A DNA stretch of 39,651 nt from Pseudomonadota bacterium (GTDB lineage: Bacteria > Pseudomonadota > Gammaproteobacteria > Burkholderiales > Burkholderiaceae_F). The notes beneath the pieces were generated by a model, which was given only the letters and a program-made list of their open reading frames with translations, searched no databases and was not told where the DNA came from. The stretch spans positions 1 to 39,651 of the forward strand of contig JAKCCX010000018.1 in NCBI GenBank assembly GCA_021838715.1, given 5' to 3'. The number at the start of each line of letters is the position of its first letter. Position 1 is the stretch's first letter. This document shows positions 9,961 through 23,633 of the stretch, in pieces. Both the position numbers and the translations under genes were made by a program.

Positions 9961-11685
9961 TCAGGCCGCCGCCTTCTTCGACCGCGCAATCACCTGGTTG
10001 ATCCGCCACTGCTGCAGGATCGACAGGCCGTTATTGAGAACGTAGTACAAAACCAGGCCGGAAGGGAAGAAAAAGAACATCACGCCGAACGCGAACGGCA
10101 TGATCATCATCATCCGGGCCTGAACCGGATCGGGCGGCGTCGGCTGCAGGCGATACTGGATCCAGCTCGTCGCCATCATGATGGCCGGCAGCACGAACCA
10201 CGGGTCCGGCGTCGCCAGGTCGTGAATCCACAGGATCCAGGGCGCGTTGCGCATCTCGACCGACCCCAAGAGCACCCAGTAGAGCGCGATGAACACCGGA
10301 ATCTGGACCATGATCGGCAGGCAGCCGCCCAGCGGGTTGACCTTCTCCTGCTTGTAGAGCTCCATCATTGCCAGCTGAAGCTTCTGCTTGTCCTCGCCGC
10401 ACTGCTCCTTGAGCCGCTGCATGCGCGGGGCCAGCTCCTTCATCTTGGCCATCGACTTGTACCCCGCTGCCGACAGCGGATAGAACGCCAGCTTGATCAG
10501 CATGGTCAGCGCAACGATCGCCCAGCCCCAGTTCCCGACCACGCGATGCAGAGCGCTGAGCAACCAGAACAACGGCTTGGCGATCGGATCGAGCCAGCCG
10601 TAATCCTCCACCCGCTCCAGGCCCGGCGCCAGCGCCGCGAGTTCGCGATGATCCTGCGGGCCGACATAGAGAATGGCGTCCCGCGTCACGCTCGCCCCCG
10701 GGGCGATCGTCCCCAAGGGAAAGATGGTCCCCACCGAAAAGAGCCGGTCGCTCAGCGCGCGGACATAGAACTCCCGCTGCATGCTTCCTTGCGGAATCCA
10801 TGCCGTCAGGAAGTAGTGCTGCACCATCGCCACCCACCCATCCTTCGCCGCCGGCGGCAGGGTGACGTCGCTCTCGGCGATCTTCTTGAACGGGATCTTG
10901 CGATAGTGATCTTCGTTGGTATAGGTCGCCGGACCGGTATAGGTCTTGTAGAACGACCCTTCTTCCCCAGTAGTACCGTTGTCTCGAACGAGTTGCAGAT
11001 ACAAGGACGGCGTTACCGCCTTATCGCCGACGTTCTTGACCTCTTGCTGCACGTTGACGTCGTAATGTCCCCGCCGGAAGACGAAGGTCTTGCGCAGCAT
11101 CACTCCGCCGGACTGCCCCTCCAGCACGACGCGCAGGGTGTCCTGGCCGTTTTCCAGCGTCGTCGGCCCCGGCAGGACCGTAAACCGCGTATTGCGATGG
11201 TTCGGGAAGCCGTCGCCGCCGATCAGGCCGGTCTGCCCCTCGTACTCCCGATCCGCACTGTGGTCGAACAGCACCTCGTGGGTCTTCGGTCCCGGCTTCT
11301 GCCCCGAAATGAAGCCCGCCAGGCCCTGCGCCTTCCAGTTCGTCGCCCGATGCTGCTTGCGCAACACCGCGCGGACGATCGTTCCGCCCTGGGGATCGAT
11401 GTCGATCCGCAGCACGTCGGTCACGATTTCCACCGGCTTGACCGCCGCCGCCCCGGGTGCGCCGGCATCGGCTCCCGGAACCGTACCCGGCTGGGCGCTC
11501 GCCGCCGCTCCGACAGCAGGCACCGCACCGCCGGCTGCGCCGCCCGCGGCACCCGGACCCGCGGCCGCCTGGGTCGGAACCGGGAAGAACATCGGCTTAT
11601 GGCCGTGTGCGACTTCCCAGCGATCCCAGAGCAAAACCAGGGAAAAACAGAAAACGACCCACACCAGTATCCGTTGAAAATCCAT
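9961..11685 (-). CDS. yidC: membrane protein insertase YidC
   Basis: The 574-residue inner-membrane insertase folds and inserts membrane proteins, alone or with SecYEG. The N-terminal segment MDFQRILVWVVFCFSLVLLW is the first membrane helix; a large periplasmic beta domain follows, and the conserved C-terminal core (WGWAIVALTMLIKLAFYPLS onward) holds the remaining helices with GGCLPIMVQIPVFIALYWVL. The ATG at 11683-11685 is preferred because it places this first helix at the N terminus as in other Gram-negative YidC proteins, although the frame is open further upstream. A proline/alanine-rich linker follows the first helix. Confidence 0.96.
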   Translation of the reverse strand: MDFQRILVWVVFCFSLVLLWDRWEVAHGHKPMFFPVPTQAAAGPGAAGGAAGGAVPAVGAAASAQPGTVPGADAGAPGAAAVKPVEIVTDVLRIDIDPQGGTIVRAVLRKQHRATNWKAQGLAGFISGQKPGPKTHEVLFDHSADREYEGQTGLIGGDGFPNHRNTRFTVLPGPTTLENGQDTLRVVLEGQSGGVMLRKTFVFRRGHYDVNVQQEVKNVGDKAVTPSLYLQLVRDNGTTGEEGSFYKTYTGPATYTNEDHYRKIPFKKIAESDVTLPPAAKDGWVAMVQHYFLTAWIPQGSMQREFYVRALSDRLFSVGTIFPLGTIAPGASVTRDAILYVGPQDHRELAALAPGLERVEDYGWLDPIAKPLFWLLSALHRVVGNWGWAIVALTMLIKLAFYPLSAAGYKSMAKMKELAPRMQRLKEQCGEDKQKLQLAMMELYKQEKVNPLGGCLPIMVQIPVFIALYWVLLGSVEMRNAPWILWIHDLATPDPWFVLPAIMMATSWIQYRLQPTPPDPVQARMMMIMPFAFGVMFFFFPSGLVLYYVLNNGLSILQQWRINQVIARSKKAAA

Positions 11686-11743
11686 GATGGCTGCCCTGAA
11701 AACCTGTTTTATCGATCCGCCGCGTACAAGAACCGCGGCTACG

Positions 11744-12073
11744 CTATCGCGCAGGCTCGTCTTGCGCCTGCGGTGCTCCCTGTCCCACTCGTACGCCACC
11801 GCCGCCCGGCGCCACCTCGACCCGCTCGCAACCGTTCCGTCGCGATTCCTGAATGAAATTCCCGCCCGGCACGGGATCGATCCCGCCGGGATTCCACGGA
11901 TGGCAGCGCAGAATCCGCCGCACCGCCAAGGCCCCGCCGCGCAACGCACCGAAGCGTCCGATCGCTTCCGCTGCGTAATGCGAACACGTCGGCGCGAACC
12001 GGCACTGGTTGCCGACCCAGGGAGAGAGAAAGAATTGATAACCGCGGATCGCCCAGAGCAGCAGGGTCTTCAT
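11744..12073 (-). CDS. yidD: membrane protein insertion efficiency factor YidD
   Basis: The 109-residue protein belongs to the small YidD family (formerly DUF37), which supports YidC-dependent insertion. The conserved core is visible: [20 protein letters not shown], then the Cys and [12 protein letters not shown] segment, and the [15 protein letters not shown] motif. Three family cysteines are present at about residues 24, 30 and 57. The start overlaps the rnpA stop as ATGA at 12070-12073. The C-terminal 35 residues are longer than usual and look disordered. Confidence 0.95.
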   Translation of the reverse strand: MKTLLLWAIRGYQFFLSPWVGNQCRFAPTCSHYAAEAIGRFGALRGGALAVRRILRCHPWNPGGIDPVPGGNFIQESRRNGCERVEVAPGGGGVRVGQGAPQAQDEPAR

Positions 12074-12678
12074 GCCCCTCCCCTCGCCGGCTCCGCCGGC
12101 ACTGGTGGCCGGGAACCGCGATCCGGGCCGCGCCCGCCCCGGACCACCCGCTCGAGACGCGCAAGCAGGCCATCGGATTCCGCCCGCAGTTCGCGCTTCA
12201 GCACCTGCCAGGCGCGATCATCCCCCTTGGCGGGAAACGGCGCCTTCAAACGCATCAAGACATCGAGGGGAACGCCGGACGCGGCGCGGTCCAGACTGGC
12301 GGCACGCCGCCGCGCCGATTCCCGCAGGATACGGCGGATGGTGTTGCGCACCACCGCACGCTGCGCGTGCCGCTTTGCAACCAGGATCCCGAAGCGCGTC
12401 CGGGAACGGCTCGGGGGCGCCCCGGCGGAAGCGACCTCGGTTTTCCGTACGGATCCGGCATCGGACGCACCGGTCTCCGCCCCTTCGGACGTTTCAACCG
12501 GGTGAAACCGTGCGCTCATGGCAATCCACGTACCCGACGCCCGCCAGGACCCTTGTGGAGGGAAAAACGCGTCGAACTCGGCGTTCCGGAGCAGGCGTCG
12601 ATCCTTGCCCCAGGAAAGCCGGTTTCGCCGCGCAGACTCAGACCGCGAGCCGCTTGCGGCCTTTGGCACGGCGAGCAT
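12070..12678 (-). CDS. rnpA: ribonuclease P protein component (start uncertain)
   Basis: The protein subunit of RNase P helps the catalytic RNA mature tRNA 5' ends. Family features are [14 protein letters not shown] near the N terminus, [25 protein letters not shown] (the RNR motif) in the middle and the [10 protein letters not shown] strand. The start is uncertain: no ATG, GTG or TTG exists in frame between the rpmH stop and the RRLLRNAEF block. The nearest candidates, GTG at about 12669 and ATG at 12678 or 12696, all lie inside rpmH. With ATG 12678 the protein is about 202 residues, far longer than the usual 120, partly from an insert between the [10 protein letters not shown] and GILVAKR segments. 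Confidence 0.85.
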   Translation of the reverse strand: MLAVPKAASGSRSESARRNRLSWGKDRRLLRNAEFDAFFPPQGSWRASGTWIAMSARFHPVETSEGAETGASDAGSVRKTEVASAGAPPSRSRTRFGILVAKRHAQRAVVRNTIRRILRESARRRAASLDRAASGVPLDVLMRLKAPFPAKGDDRAWQVLKRELRAESDGLLARLERVVRGGRGPDRGSRPPVPAEPARGGA

Positions 12679-12778
12679 TGAGGACGGCGCGCCCATTACG
12701 GGTGCTCATCCGTTCCCGAAAACCATGCGTGCGTTTGCGCTTCACGACGGAAGGCTGATAAGTGCGTTTGGTAGCCAT
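12638..12778 (-). CDS. rpmH: 50S ribosomal protein L34
   Basis: The 46-residue basic protein begins [20 protein letters not shown], an unmistakable L34. An AGGAA ribosome-binding site lies 7 bases before the ATG. It is the first gene of the rpmH-rnpA-yidD-yidC group and diverges from dnaA. Its last codons overlap the likely start of rnpA in another frame. Confidence 0.98.
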   Translation of the reverse strand: MATKRTYQPSVVKRKRTHGFRERMSTRNGRAVLNARRAKGRKRLAV

Positions 12779-12884
12779 GGCGATTCCTCGAACCTGCGCA
12801 GGCGCCGCGAATCGATTCAACTCGCCCGGGCGCTGCCGAATGGGTGCTTCGCACGTCGCGAGACTGCGAAACGAAAAGCCCTCT

Positions 12885-12913
12885 ATTAGAAGCGAATCGC
12901 ATGATTTCGTCAA
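12885..12913 (-). promoter_or_regulatory. sigma70-type promoter for rpmH-rnpA-yidD-yidC
   Basis: On the minus strand TTGACG (12908-12913) and TCTAAT (12885-12890) are spaced by exactly 17 bases, each one mismatch from consensus. The predicted start is near 12878, giving a leader of about 100 bases before rpmH. This is the best promoter match seen in the window, fitting a strongly expressed ribosomal protein gene. Confidence 0.65.
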
Positions 12914-12930
12914 ATGGCGATTCACCGGCC

Positions 12931-12961
12931 TGTGGATAACTTGCCCCTTCCCGGCTACAAT
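12931..12961 (+). promoter_or_regulatory. probable dnaA promoter with overlapping DnaA box
   Basis: TGTGGATAA (12931-12939) is a perfect DnaA box on the minus strand (TTATCCACA). A -10-like TACAAT lies at 12956-12961; the hexamer TGGATA 17 bases upstream (12933-12938) is a fair -35 and lies inside the box. DnaA binding here would block polymerase, the classical arrangement for dnaA autorepression. The box is certain; the promoter assignment is an inference. Confidence 0.5.
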
Positions 12962-13080
12962 CCCAGGTTCATGCCGATCATAAAAACGCGGGCAAGCACG
13001 CCGGCGTCGCGCGATCCACACCGGAACTCGGAGGGGACGGGGATGGCGCGGTCAATCCAACGGCGAGAAACAACGACCCG

Positions 13081-14499
13081 ATGAGCACATTCTGGCAAAC
13101 CTGTTCGCGCCAACTGGAGAGCGAACTGAGCCCGCAACAATACTCGGCCTGGATCAAGCCGCTGCGTCCTCTCGACTTCGACGAGGCCACCGGCGACGTC
13201 CGTCTCGCCGCGCCGAACCGCCTCAAGCTCGATGCGGTACGCACCCAGTTCGCGGAACGCATCCAGTCCGTCGTCGCTGCGATCCTCCAGCGGCCGGTCA
13301 CGGTCTCGTTCGAGATCGACGCCGCCGTGGCCGACACCCCGGTGGAAGAATCCGCCGACGCTCCCGCTCCGGACGACGAACTCGACGGCATGCCGGCGGA
13401 AAATGACGACGACGGCAGCCCGATCGTCGCGCGCGCCGCCCCGGCGATCGTCGTTTCGGCCAATCCCGAATCGGTGGAGCGCGCGAAGCTCAACTCCTCG
13501 CTCACGTTCGAAACCTTCGTCATGGGAAAGGCGAACCAGCTGGCGCGCGCCGCCGCCCTGCAGGTTTCCGAAAACCCCGGCGGCTCGTACAACCCGCTGT
13601 TCCTCTACGGCGGCGTCGGCCTGGGCAAGACGCACCTGATCCATGCCGTCGGCAACAGTCTCCTCACCCGCCGCGCCAACGCCAAGGTCCGCTACATCCA
13701 CGCCGAACAATACGTCACCGACGTCGTCCGCGCCTACCAGCGCAAGGCCTTCGACGAGTTCAAGCGCTATTACCACTCGCTCGACCTGCTGCTCATCGAC
13801 GACATCCAGTTCTTCGCCGGCAAGTCGCGCACCCAGGAAGAATTCTTCTACGCCTTCGAGGCGCTGGTCGCCGGCCGCAAGCAGATCATCATCACCAGCG
13901 ACACCTACCCCAAGGAACTCAAGGACGTCGAGGACCGCCTCGTCTCCCGCTTCGCCTCCGGCCTCACGGTGTCGATCGAGCCGCCGGAACTCGAGATGCG
14001 CGTCGCCATTCTGCTCAAGAAGGCCGAGGCGGAACGATCCGAGCTTGCCGAGGACGTCGCGTTCTTCATCGCCAAGAACCTGCGCAGCAACGTCCGCGAA
14101 CTCGAAGGCGCCCTGCGCAAGGTGCTGGCGTTCTCCCGCTTCCACGACCGTCCAATCACCGTCGACCTCGCCCGCGAAGCGCTCAAGGACATCCTGACCG
14201 CCAGCACCGGCCAGGTCACGGTCGAACTGATCCAGAAGACCGTCGCCGAGTACTACAAGATCAAGGTCTCGGACATGTACAGCAAGCGGCGGCCGAACAA
14301 CATCGCCATGCCGCGCCAGGTCGCGATGTACCTCGCCAAGGAAATGACGCAGAAAAGCCTGCCCGAGATCGGCGATCTCTTCGGCGGCCGCGACCACACC
14401 ACCGTGCTGCACGCCGTGCGCAAGATCGGCGATGCCCGGTCCAAGGACGCGGTTCTGAACCATGCCCTGCACGTTCTCGAACAAACGCTGAAGGGATGA
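13081..14499 (+). CDS. dnaA: chromosomal replication initiator protein DnaA
   Basis: The 472-residue AAA+ protein binds DnaA boxes and opens oriC. Domain I is at the N terminus ([25 protein letters not shown]); an acidic, proline-containing linker (about 85-130) forms domain II; domain III has Walker A GGVGLGKT at 177-184 and Walker [11 protein letters not shown]; domain IV has the DNA-binding signature [15 protein letters not shown] near the C terminus. The gene lies between a DnaA-box promoter and oriC, and leads the dnaA-dnaN-gyrB series. Confidence 0.99.
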   Translation: MSTFWQTCSRQLESELSPQQYSAWIKPLRPLDFDEATGDVRLAAPNRLKLDAVRTQFAERIQSVVAAILQRPVTVSFEIDAAVADTPVEESADAPAPDDELDGMPAENDDDGSPIVARAAPAIVVSANPESVERAKLNSSLTFETFVMGKANQLARAAALQVSENPGGSYNPLFLYGGVGLGKTHLIHAVGNSLLTRRANAKVRYIHAEQYVTDVVRAYQRKAFDEFKRYYHSLDLLLIDDIQFFAGKSRTQEEFFYAFEALVAGRKQIIITSDTYPKELKDVEDRLVSRFASGLTVSIEPPELEMRVAILLKKAEAERSELAEDVAFFIAKNLRSNVRELEGALRKVLAFSRFHDRPITVDLAREALKDILTASTGQVTVELIQKTVAEYYKIKVSDMYSKRRPNNIAMPRQVAMYLAKEMTQKSLPEIGDLFGGRDHTTVLHAVRKIGDARSKDAVLNHALHVLEQTLKG

Positions 14500-14515
14500 A
14501 GGATCGGGACAAGTC

Positions 14516-14524
14516 TGTGGATAA
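14516..14524 (-). promoter_or_regulatory. perfect DnaA box in oriC
   Basis: TGTGGATAA is the exact complement of the consensus TTATCCACA. It lies 17 bases after the dnaA stop codon and is the only perfect box in the dnaA-dnaN gap; the second perfect box of the window is in the dnaA promoter. Confidence 0.9.
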
Positions 14525-14546
14525 CCCAGGAATTTCCGGGGACAGA

Positions 14547-14594
14547 CCGGGATAACTTTCGACAAAACCCCGGCGCCCCAAAAGTTATCCCGGG
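14547..14594. repeat. 13-bp perfect inverted repeat in oriC carrying two DnaA-like boxes
   Basis: CCGGGATAACTTT (14547-14559) and AAAGTTATCCCGG (14582-14594) are perfect reverse complements, separated by 22 bases rich in C and A. Each arm contains a TTATCCCGG box, so two boxes face each other. The right arm is followed at once by a second near-copy, giving GTTATCCCGG-GTTATCCCGC in 10-bp tandem. The repeats are seen directly; their role in DnaA binding is inferred. Confidence 0.85.
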
Positions 14595-14739
14595 TTATCC
14601 CGCACAATCCAAGGCTGCCGTACACACTTGTCCACGTCGATTCCACACGGATAACGTTTTGATAAATAATAGAATTGTCGGCTTATCCCCAGTCGCGACG
14701 GTCCTTTATCCATTACCTGCTATGAAAAGGAAATAAAAC

Positions 14740-18512
<3,773 letters not shown>

Positions 18513-18569
18513 CGGCGGTTCCCTCGGGGGACGATGACTCGACAGCCGACCGAAGGACGGAGGAATTCC

Positions 18570-19313
18570 TTGGCAGCGCTTCAGGTCACAGAAATTGTCC
18601 GCCGTCTCGATCAGGGAATGACCGGGCCATACCTTGTCCGCGCGGAGGATGGCGAGCTATACGTAGCGAAGGGCAAGGGAGCAACGAAACGCGGCCTGAT
18701 GGTCGAATGGATATGTGCTCACCTGGCTCGCCGGATCGGGCTCTCGATACCGGACTTTACGTTTCTCGAGGTTCCCCAAGAACTGCTGGACGCACTCGCA
18801 ACCGGTGCGACCTCGTTAGGCGCGGGAATCGCGTTTGGCTCACGGCAGGAAGTGAGCGTTCAGGAATTCGCGATCACGCAGCTAGAGCGAGTTCCTTCCG
18901 ACCAGCGCCGATTGCTTCTGACATTCGATTGGTGGATCGAAAATGGCGACCGCTCGCTTTCACCGCACGGTGGAAACCCCAACCTGCTTTGGCGGGCTTC
19001 GGACCGGCGCCTGTTGGTGATCGACCATAACCTCGCGTTCAACGCAGGCGCGGATTTCGACAAAGGAAAGTTTTTCTCGACCCACGTGTTTCGCGCCGAC
19101 GCGGACGCGGCATTTTACGATTTGGTCAACCGCATCGAACTCTCCACTCGATTGCATTCCGCGTCTGCGTGTTTCGATACTGCCCTTGCGGCGATTCCGG
19201 AGCCATGGAAATGGGTCGACGCCGAGTGCACAATCCCGGTTCAGGTAGACTGGTCTGCAGTCAGAAACCGGCTTGTACAGCGAGCAGAACTCACGAGAGG
19301 TTGCCCCGTATGA
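18570..19313 (+). CDS. HipA-like kinase family protein (HipA_2 type)
   Basis: The 247-residue protein resembles the compact HipA_2 family, a kinase-like fold related to the HipA toxin kinase but lacking its N-terminal domain. Landmarks, numbered from the TTG start, are an ATP-site lysine in LYVAKGKG (Lys34), the catalytic-loop-like ENGDRSL...NPNLLW (Asp127, Asn138) and the metal-binding LVIDHNLAF (Asp152). The TTG at 18570 is favoured because GGAGGA ends 5 bases upstream and the family homology begins there; ATG 18534 in the same frame is the alternative. It overlaps the DUF3037 gene by ATGA. Substrate and any toxin activity are unknown. Confidence 0.8.
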   Translation: MAALQVTEIVRRLDQGMTGPYLVRAEDGELYVAKGKGATKRGLMVEWICAHLARRIGLSIPDFTFLEVPQELLDALATGATSLGAGIAFGSRQEVSVQEFAITQLERVPSDQRRLLLTFDWWIENGDRSLSPHGGNPNLLWRASDRRLLVIDHNLAFNAGADFDKGKFFSTHVFRADADAAFYDLVNRIELSTRLHSASACFDTALAAIPEPWKWVDAECTIPVQVDWSAVRNRLVQRAELTRGCPV

Positions 19314-20137
19314 AATTCGCCGCTCGGTACGCGATCGTGCGTTTTTTGCCGTACGCGGAGACGGAGGAGTTCGCCAATATCGGCGTGGTCGTGTGGGCGC
19401 CGACGGCGCGGTATTTCAATTTTCGTATTTCCAGCAAGTGGCGGCGGATCGGCGGATTTTTCGAGGCGCTCGATCGTCGCGTATTCGCGGAAGGGGTGCG
19501 GGCGTTCGAGGAGGAGCTTGTTCGGACCCGACAGATGGCCAGCGAGTTGCTCCAACAAGGTCCCGTAGGTTTGGTCTCCGCGCAGAACTTATTTGACGAT
19601 CTGGTGCGGCCGCGGGAAGCGCTTTTCCGTTTTTCCGAAATTCGGGCTGTCATGGCGGAGGTTCTGGACGACACGCTGACTGCGCTCTTCGACCGATACG
19701 TGGAGCACGACTTCGTCACCACGGACCCGCATGAGAAGTTGATCGAGCGCAGCCTTCGCGCCGCGCTGCGGCGCGAAGGGTTGGGCGAACGGTATCGACG
19801 TGCAGATCTCGGTACGGGCGAGTTGCGCTTCGGAGTTCCTTTTGCAGAAAGGGATGTCATGGGCCATGTGCATAAGGTGATCAAGCCGATGCACTTGGCT
19901 TATGAGAGTCCGCTGCGGATCCTCGATCACGGCAGCCAGTGGGTTGGGAGACTGCGACACCTGAAACGGATCGACGCCATGCCGGATGCCTTGCTGCTGG
20001 CGGTGACGCAACCGCCGCCGGATACCGACGGGCATGCCGCCTACGAAGAGATTCGGCGCGACCTGGAGAATGTGGGCGCCCTTCTTGCCGCAGCGAACGA
20101 CGAATCGGCGGTGATTCACTTCGCTCGGGCGGCATAG
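19310..20137 (+). CDS. DUF3037 family protein
   Basis: The 275-residue protein begins MKFAARYAIVRFLPYAETEE followed by FANIGVVVWAP, the hallmark of DUF3037 proteins. The family has no established biochemical function, but it is repeatedly found beside HipA_2-type kinases, as here. The ATG overlaps the stop of the kinase gene (19310-19313) and has GAGAGG 9 bases upstream, so the two are translationally coupled and probably work together. No catalytic motif, signal peptide or membrane segment is evident. It could be a regulator, antitoxin or substrate of the kinase. Confidence 0.8.
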   Translation: MKFAARYAIVRFLPYAETEEFANIGVVVWAPTARYFNFRISSKWRRIGGFFEALDRRVFAEGVRAFEEELVRTRQMASELLQQGPVGLVSAQNLFDDLVRPREALFRFSEIRAVMAEVLDDTLTALFDRYVEHDFVTTDPHEKLIERSLRAALRREGLGERYRRADLGTGELRFGVPFAERDVMGHVHKVIKPMHLAYESPLRILDHGSQWVGRLRHLKRIDAMPDALLLAVTQPPPDTDGHAAYEEIRRDLENVGALLAAANDESAVIHFARAA

Positions 20138-20290
20138 GTAACGCTGGACGCATCGGCGATCCCCGTTTGGCCAACTTGTTCTGGGTGCCCGCGCAGGCGA
20201 GCTGGAAAAACATAGGGACTTGGCTGCCGATTTAAGCGTGACCAGCTTTGCCGATTCTGTGCGGATCCGGATCTTTCGGAGCGGACGGAC

Positions 20291-20857
20291 ATGCAAAAGA
20301 ATCGACTCGAGGCGTTCAGCGATGGAGTCCTGGCCATCGTGATCACGGTGATGCTGCTGGAGATGAAGGTGCCGCTGGGATCCGACCTGGGCGCACTGCG
20401 TCCGGTCCTGCCGCTGTTCCTAAGCTATGTTCTGAGCTTTCTCTACGTCGGCATCTACTGGAACAACCATCACCACATGATGCACGCGGCATCTTCCGTC
20501 GACGGCGCGGTGCTGTGGGCCAACCTGCATCTCCTGTTCTGGCTTTCCCTGCTGCCGTTCGCCACCGCGTGGATGGGGGAGAACCACTTCGCCCCCGCTC
20601 CGACCGTGCTCTATGGCGGAGTGCTGCTGTGCGCGGCGGTGGCGTATTCCATCCTCGCCCACACGCTCGTCGCTGCCGACGGTCCTGATTCGCGTCTGGC
20701 ACGCGCGCTCGGCCGCGATTTCAAGGGAAACCTGTCGATTGTTATGTACCTGGTGGCAATTCCCTTGTCGTTCGCTGCCCAGTGGGTTGCGCAATTACTA
20801 TACGTCGCCGTCGCTGCGATCTGGCTGATCCCGGATCGGCGCATGGTGCGTGAATAG
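20291..20857 (+). CDS. TMEM175/DUF1211 family potassium channel-like protein
   Basis: The 188-residue protein has about six membrane segments and starts with RLEAFSDGVLAIVITVMLLEM, containing the FSD signature of the TMEM175 family. Bacterial members are tetrameric, weakly selective potassium channels with a hydrophobic leucine/isoleucine constriction in the first helix. A histidine cluster (NNHHHMMH) follows the second or third segment, as in many relatives. About 150 bases without a gene separate it from DUF3037. Family is clear; conducted ion and role are not tested here. Confidence 0.88.
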   Translation: MQKNRLEAFSDGVLAIVITVMLLEMKVPLGSDLGALRPVLPLFLSYVLSFLYVGIYWNNHHHMMHAASSVDGAVLWANLHLLFWLSLLPFATAWMGENHFAPAPTVLYGGVLLCAAVAYSILAHTLVAADGPDSRLARALGRDFKGNLSIVMYLVAIPLSFAAQWVAQLLYVAVAAIWLIPDRRMVRE

Positions 20858-21180
20858 CGGTTTCGGTACAACGCCACGTCCATGGAACACGTCAAGGCCG
20901 CATTCCTCTTCGTGCTCGGGTTCGGCATGCTGCTCGTCGCGCTGCAGGGAGTCGGCCGCGGCGCGCTGCCGGCACGCCGGACGGTATATCGATCGCAGCA
21001 ACCGCTGCTCTTCTGGTTCTTCTTCCTGCTGTATTTGTGGTTCTCCCTCGATGTGATGTCGCATGCCGTGACGATGACCTTCCCGCACGGCGATCGCCCG
21101 GCGCCGCCGCGTTCGCGGACTCGATGGGGGTCCGATACCCGCACCCCTTCAGCAGGCACGCATCCTGCTATATCCATGGC

Positions 21181-22652
<1,472 letters not shown>

Positions 22653-22653
<1 letters not shown>

Positions 22654-23627
22654 TGCTCTCCCGTGTCGCCGAAAACCTGTACTGGATGACCCGCCACATG
22701 GAGCGCGCGGAAAACACCGCGCGCCTCATCAACGGTACGGCGCAGGTCGTGATGGACCTGCCCAAGGGTGCGTCGTTCCGCTGGGACAACCTGGTCAGCG
22801 TGGTGGGGCTGGACAACCGGTTCCAGGAGTTCTACGCGGAAGCGGACGAAGAATCGGTCATGCGCTTCCTGATTCTCGATGAACGCAATCCCAGCTCCAT
22901 CGTGTCGTGCATCCGCAATGCCCGCGAGAACACCAGAACCTTCCGCGAGGTGCTGCCCGGCGAGACCTGGGAGCGCATCAATGCGCTGCATCTCTTCCTG
23001 CAGCGCAGCGGGGCGCGTACCACCCAGGGGCGGCTGCCGCGCTTCGAGGTGCTCAATGAAATCATCGAGCGCCGTCAGTCCATCATCGGCCTGTTGGTGG
23101 GATCGATGAGCCTGGACGTCGCCTATCAGTTCATCAAGCTCGGCCGCAACATCGAGCGCGCCGACATGAGCACCCGCATCCTCGACGTGAATTCCGCCGT
23201 TCTGCTGCCCAAGGAGGGCAACACCGAGGCGGAGGTCGAGCGGTTGTGGATGGGAACACTGAATGCCCTGTCCGCCTATCAGACATATCGCCGCCGCGTG
23301 TCGGTCCATGTTCGCGGCCGCCAGGTGCTGGACTTCGTCATGAAAGATGCCGGCTTTCCCCGCACCGTGCATCACTGCCTCAACGAAATAGTCAGTTGCC
23401 TGAAGAGGCTGCCCAACCATGCCGGACCGCTGGCTGCGGTCCAGCATGCCCGCCGCCGCCTGCTGCGCACGTCGTTTGGCGCGCTCGATCTCGGTGCCCT
23501 GCACGAGCGGCTGGACCGGGTGGAAGCCGATCTGGGCGCCATCCACGACGCCCTGTCAAGGCAGTATTTCCATCTCCATTCGAGTCCGGCCGCGCCGACG
23601 CAGACCGCCCCCGCCGCGCAGGAATAG
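22653..23627 (+). CDS. alpha-E domain-containing protein
   Basis: The 324-residue, mainly helical protein begins MLSRVAENLYWMTRHMERAENTARL, the diagnostic start of the alpha-E (DUF403) family, with a second ERAD-like element in GRNIERADMSTRILD. The family is almost always encoded next to circularly permuted ATP-grasp genes, often fused to them, and is predicted to be a partner in peptide synthesis; no activity is proven. It is coupled to the ATP-grasp gene by a one-base overlap, and only 6 bases separate it from the convergent glgP. Confidence 0.93.
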
Positions 23628-23633
23628 GACCGG

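Larger units (their letters stand above)
14500..14739. other. replication origin oriC (dnaA-dnaN intergenic)
   Basis: This 240-base non-coding gap holds a cluster of DnaA boxes: a perfect TGTGGATAA at 14516-14524; TTATCCCGG-type boxes at 14547-14555 (minus), 14586-14594 and 14596-14604 (plus); TTATCCCCA at 14683-14691; and weaker matches at 14629-14637 and 14706-14714. An AT-rich stretch at about 14656-14678 (TTTTGATAAATAATAGAATT) is the best candidate unwinding element. Gene orientation switches around this area, with minus-strand genes to the left and plus-strand genes to the right. A cumulative GC-skew minimum here would confirm it. Confidence 0.88.

Noticed and set aside
9844-11856. Plus-strand frame starting with FHVKP at the parS sites.
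   Set aside because: The start is the translated parS palindrome; the rest is antisense to yidC.
14723-14737. Four-codon mini frame (MKRK) just before dnaN.
   Set aside because: Its sequence coincides with the dnaN ribosome-binding site AAGGAA; a coding role is not needed to explain it.
20138-20290. Gap between DUF3037 and the TMEM175-like gene.
   Set aside because: No convincing gene, hairpin or repeat was found; weak promoter-like sequences only.
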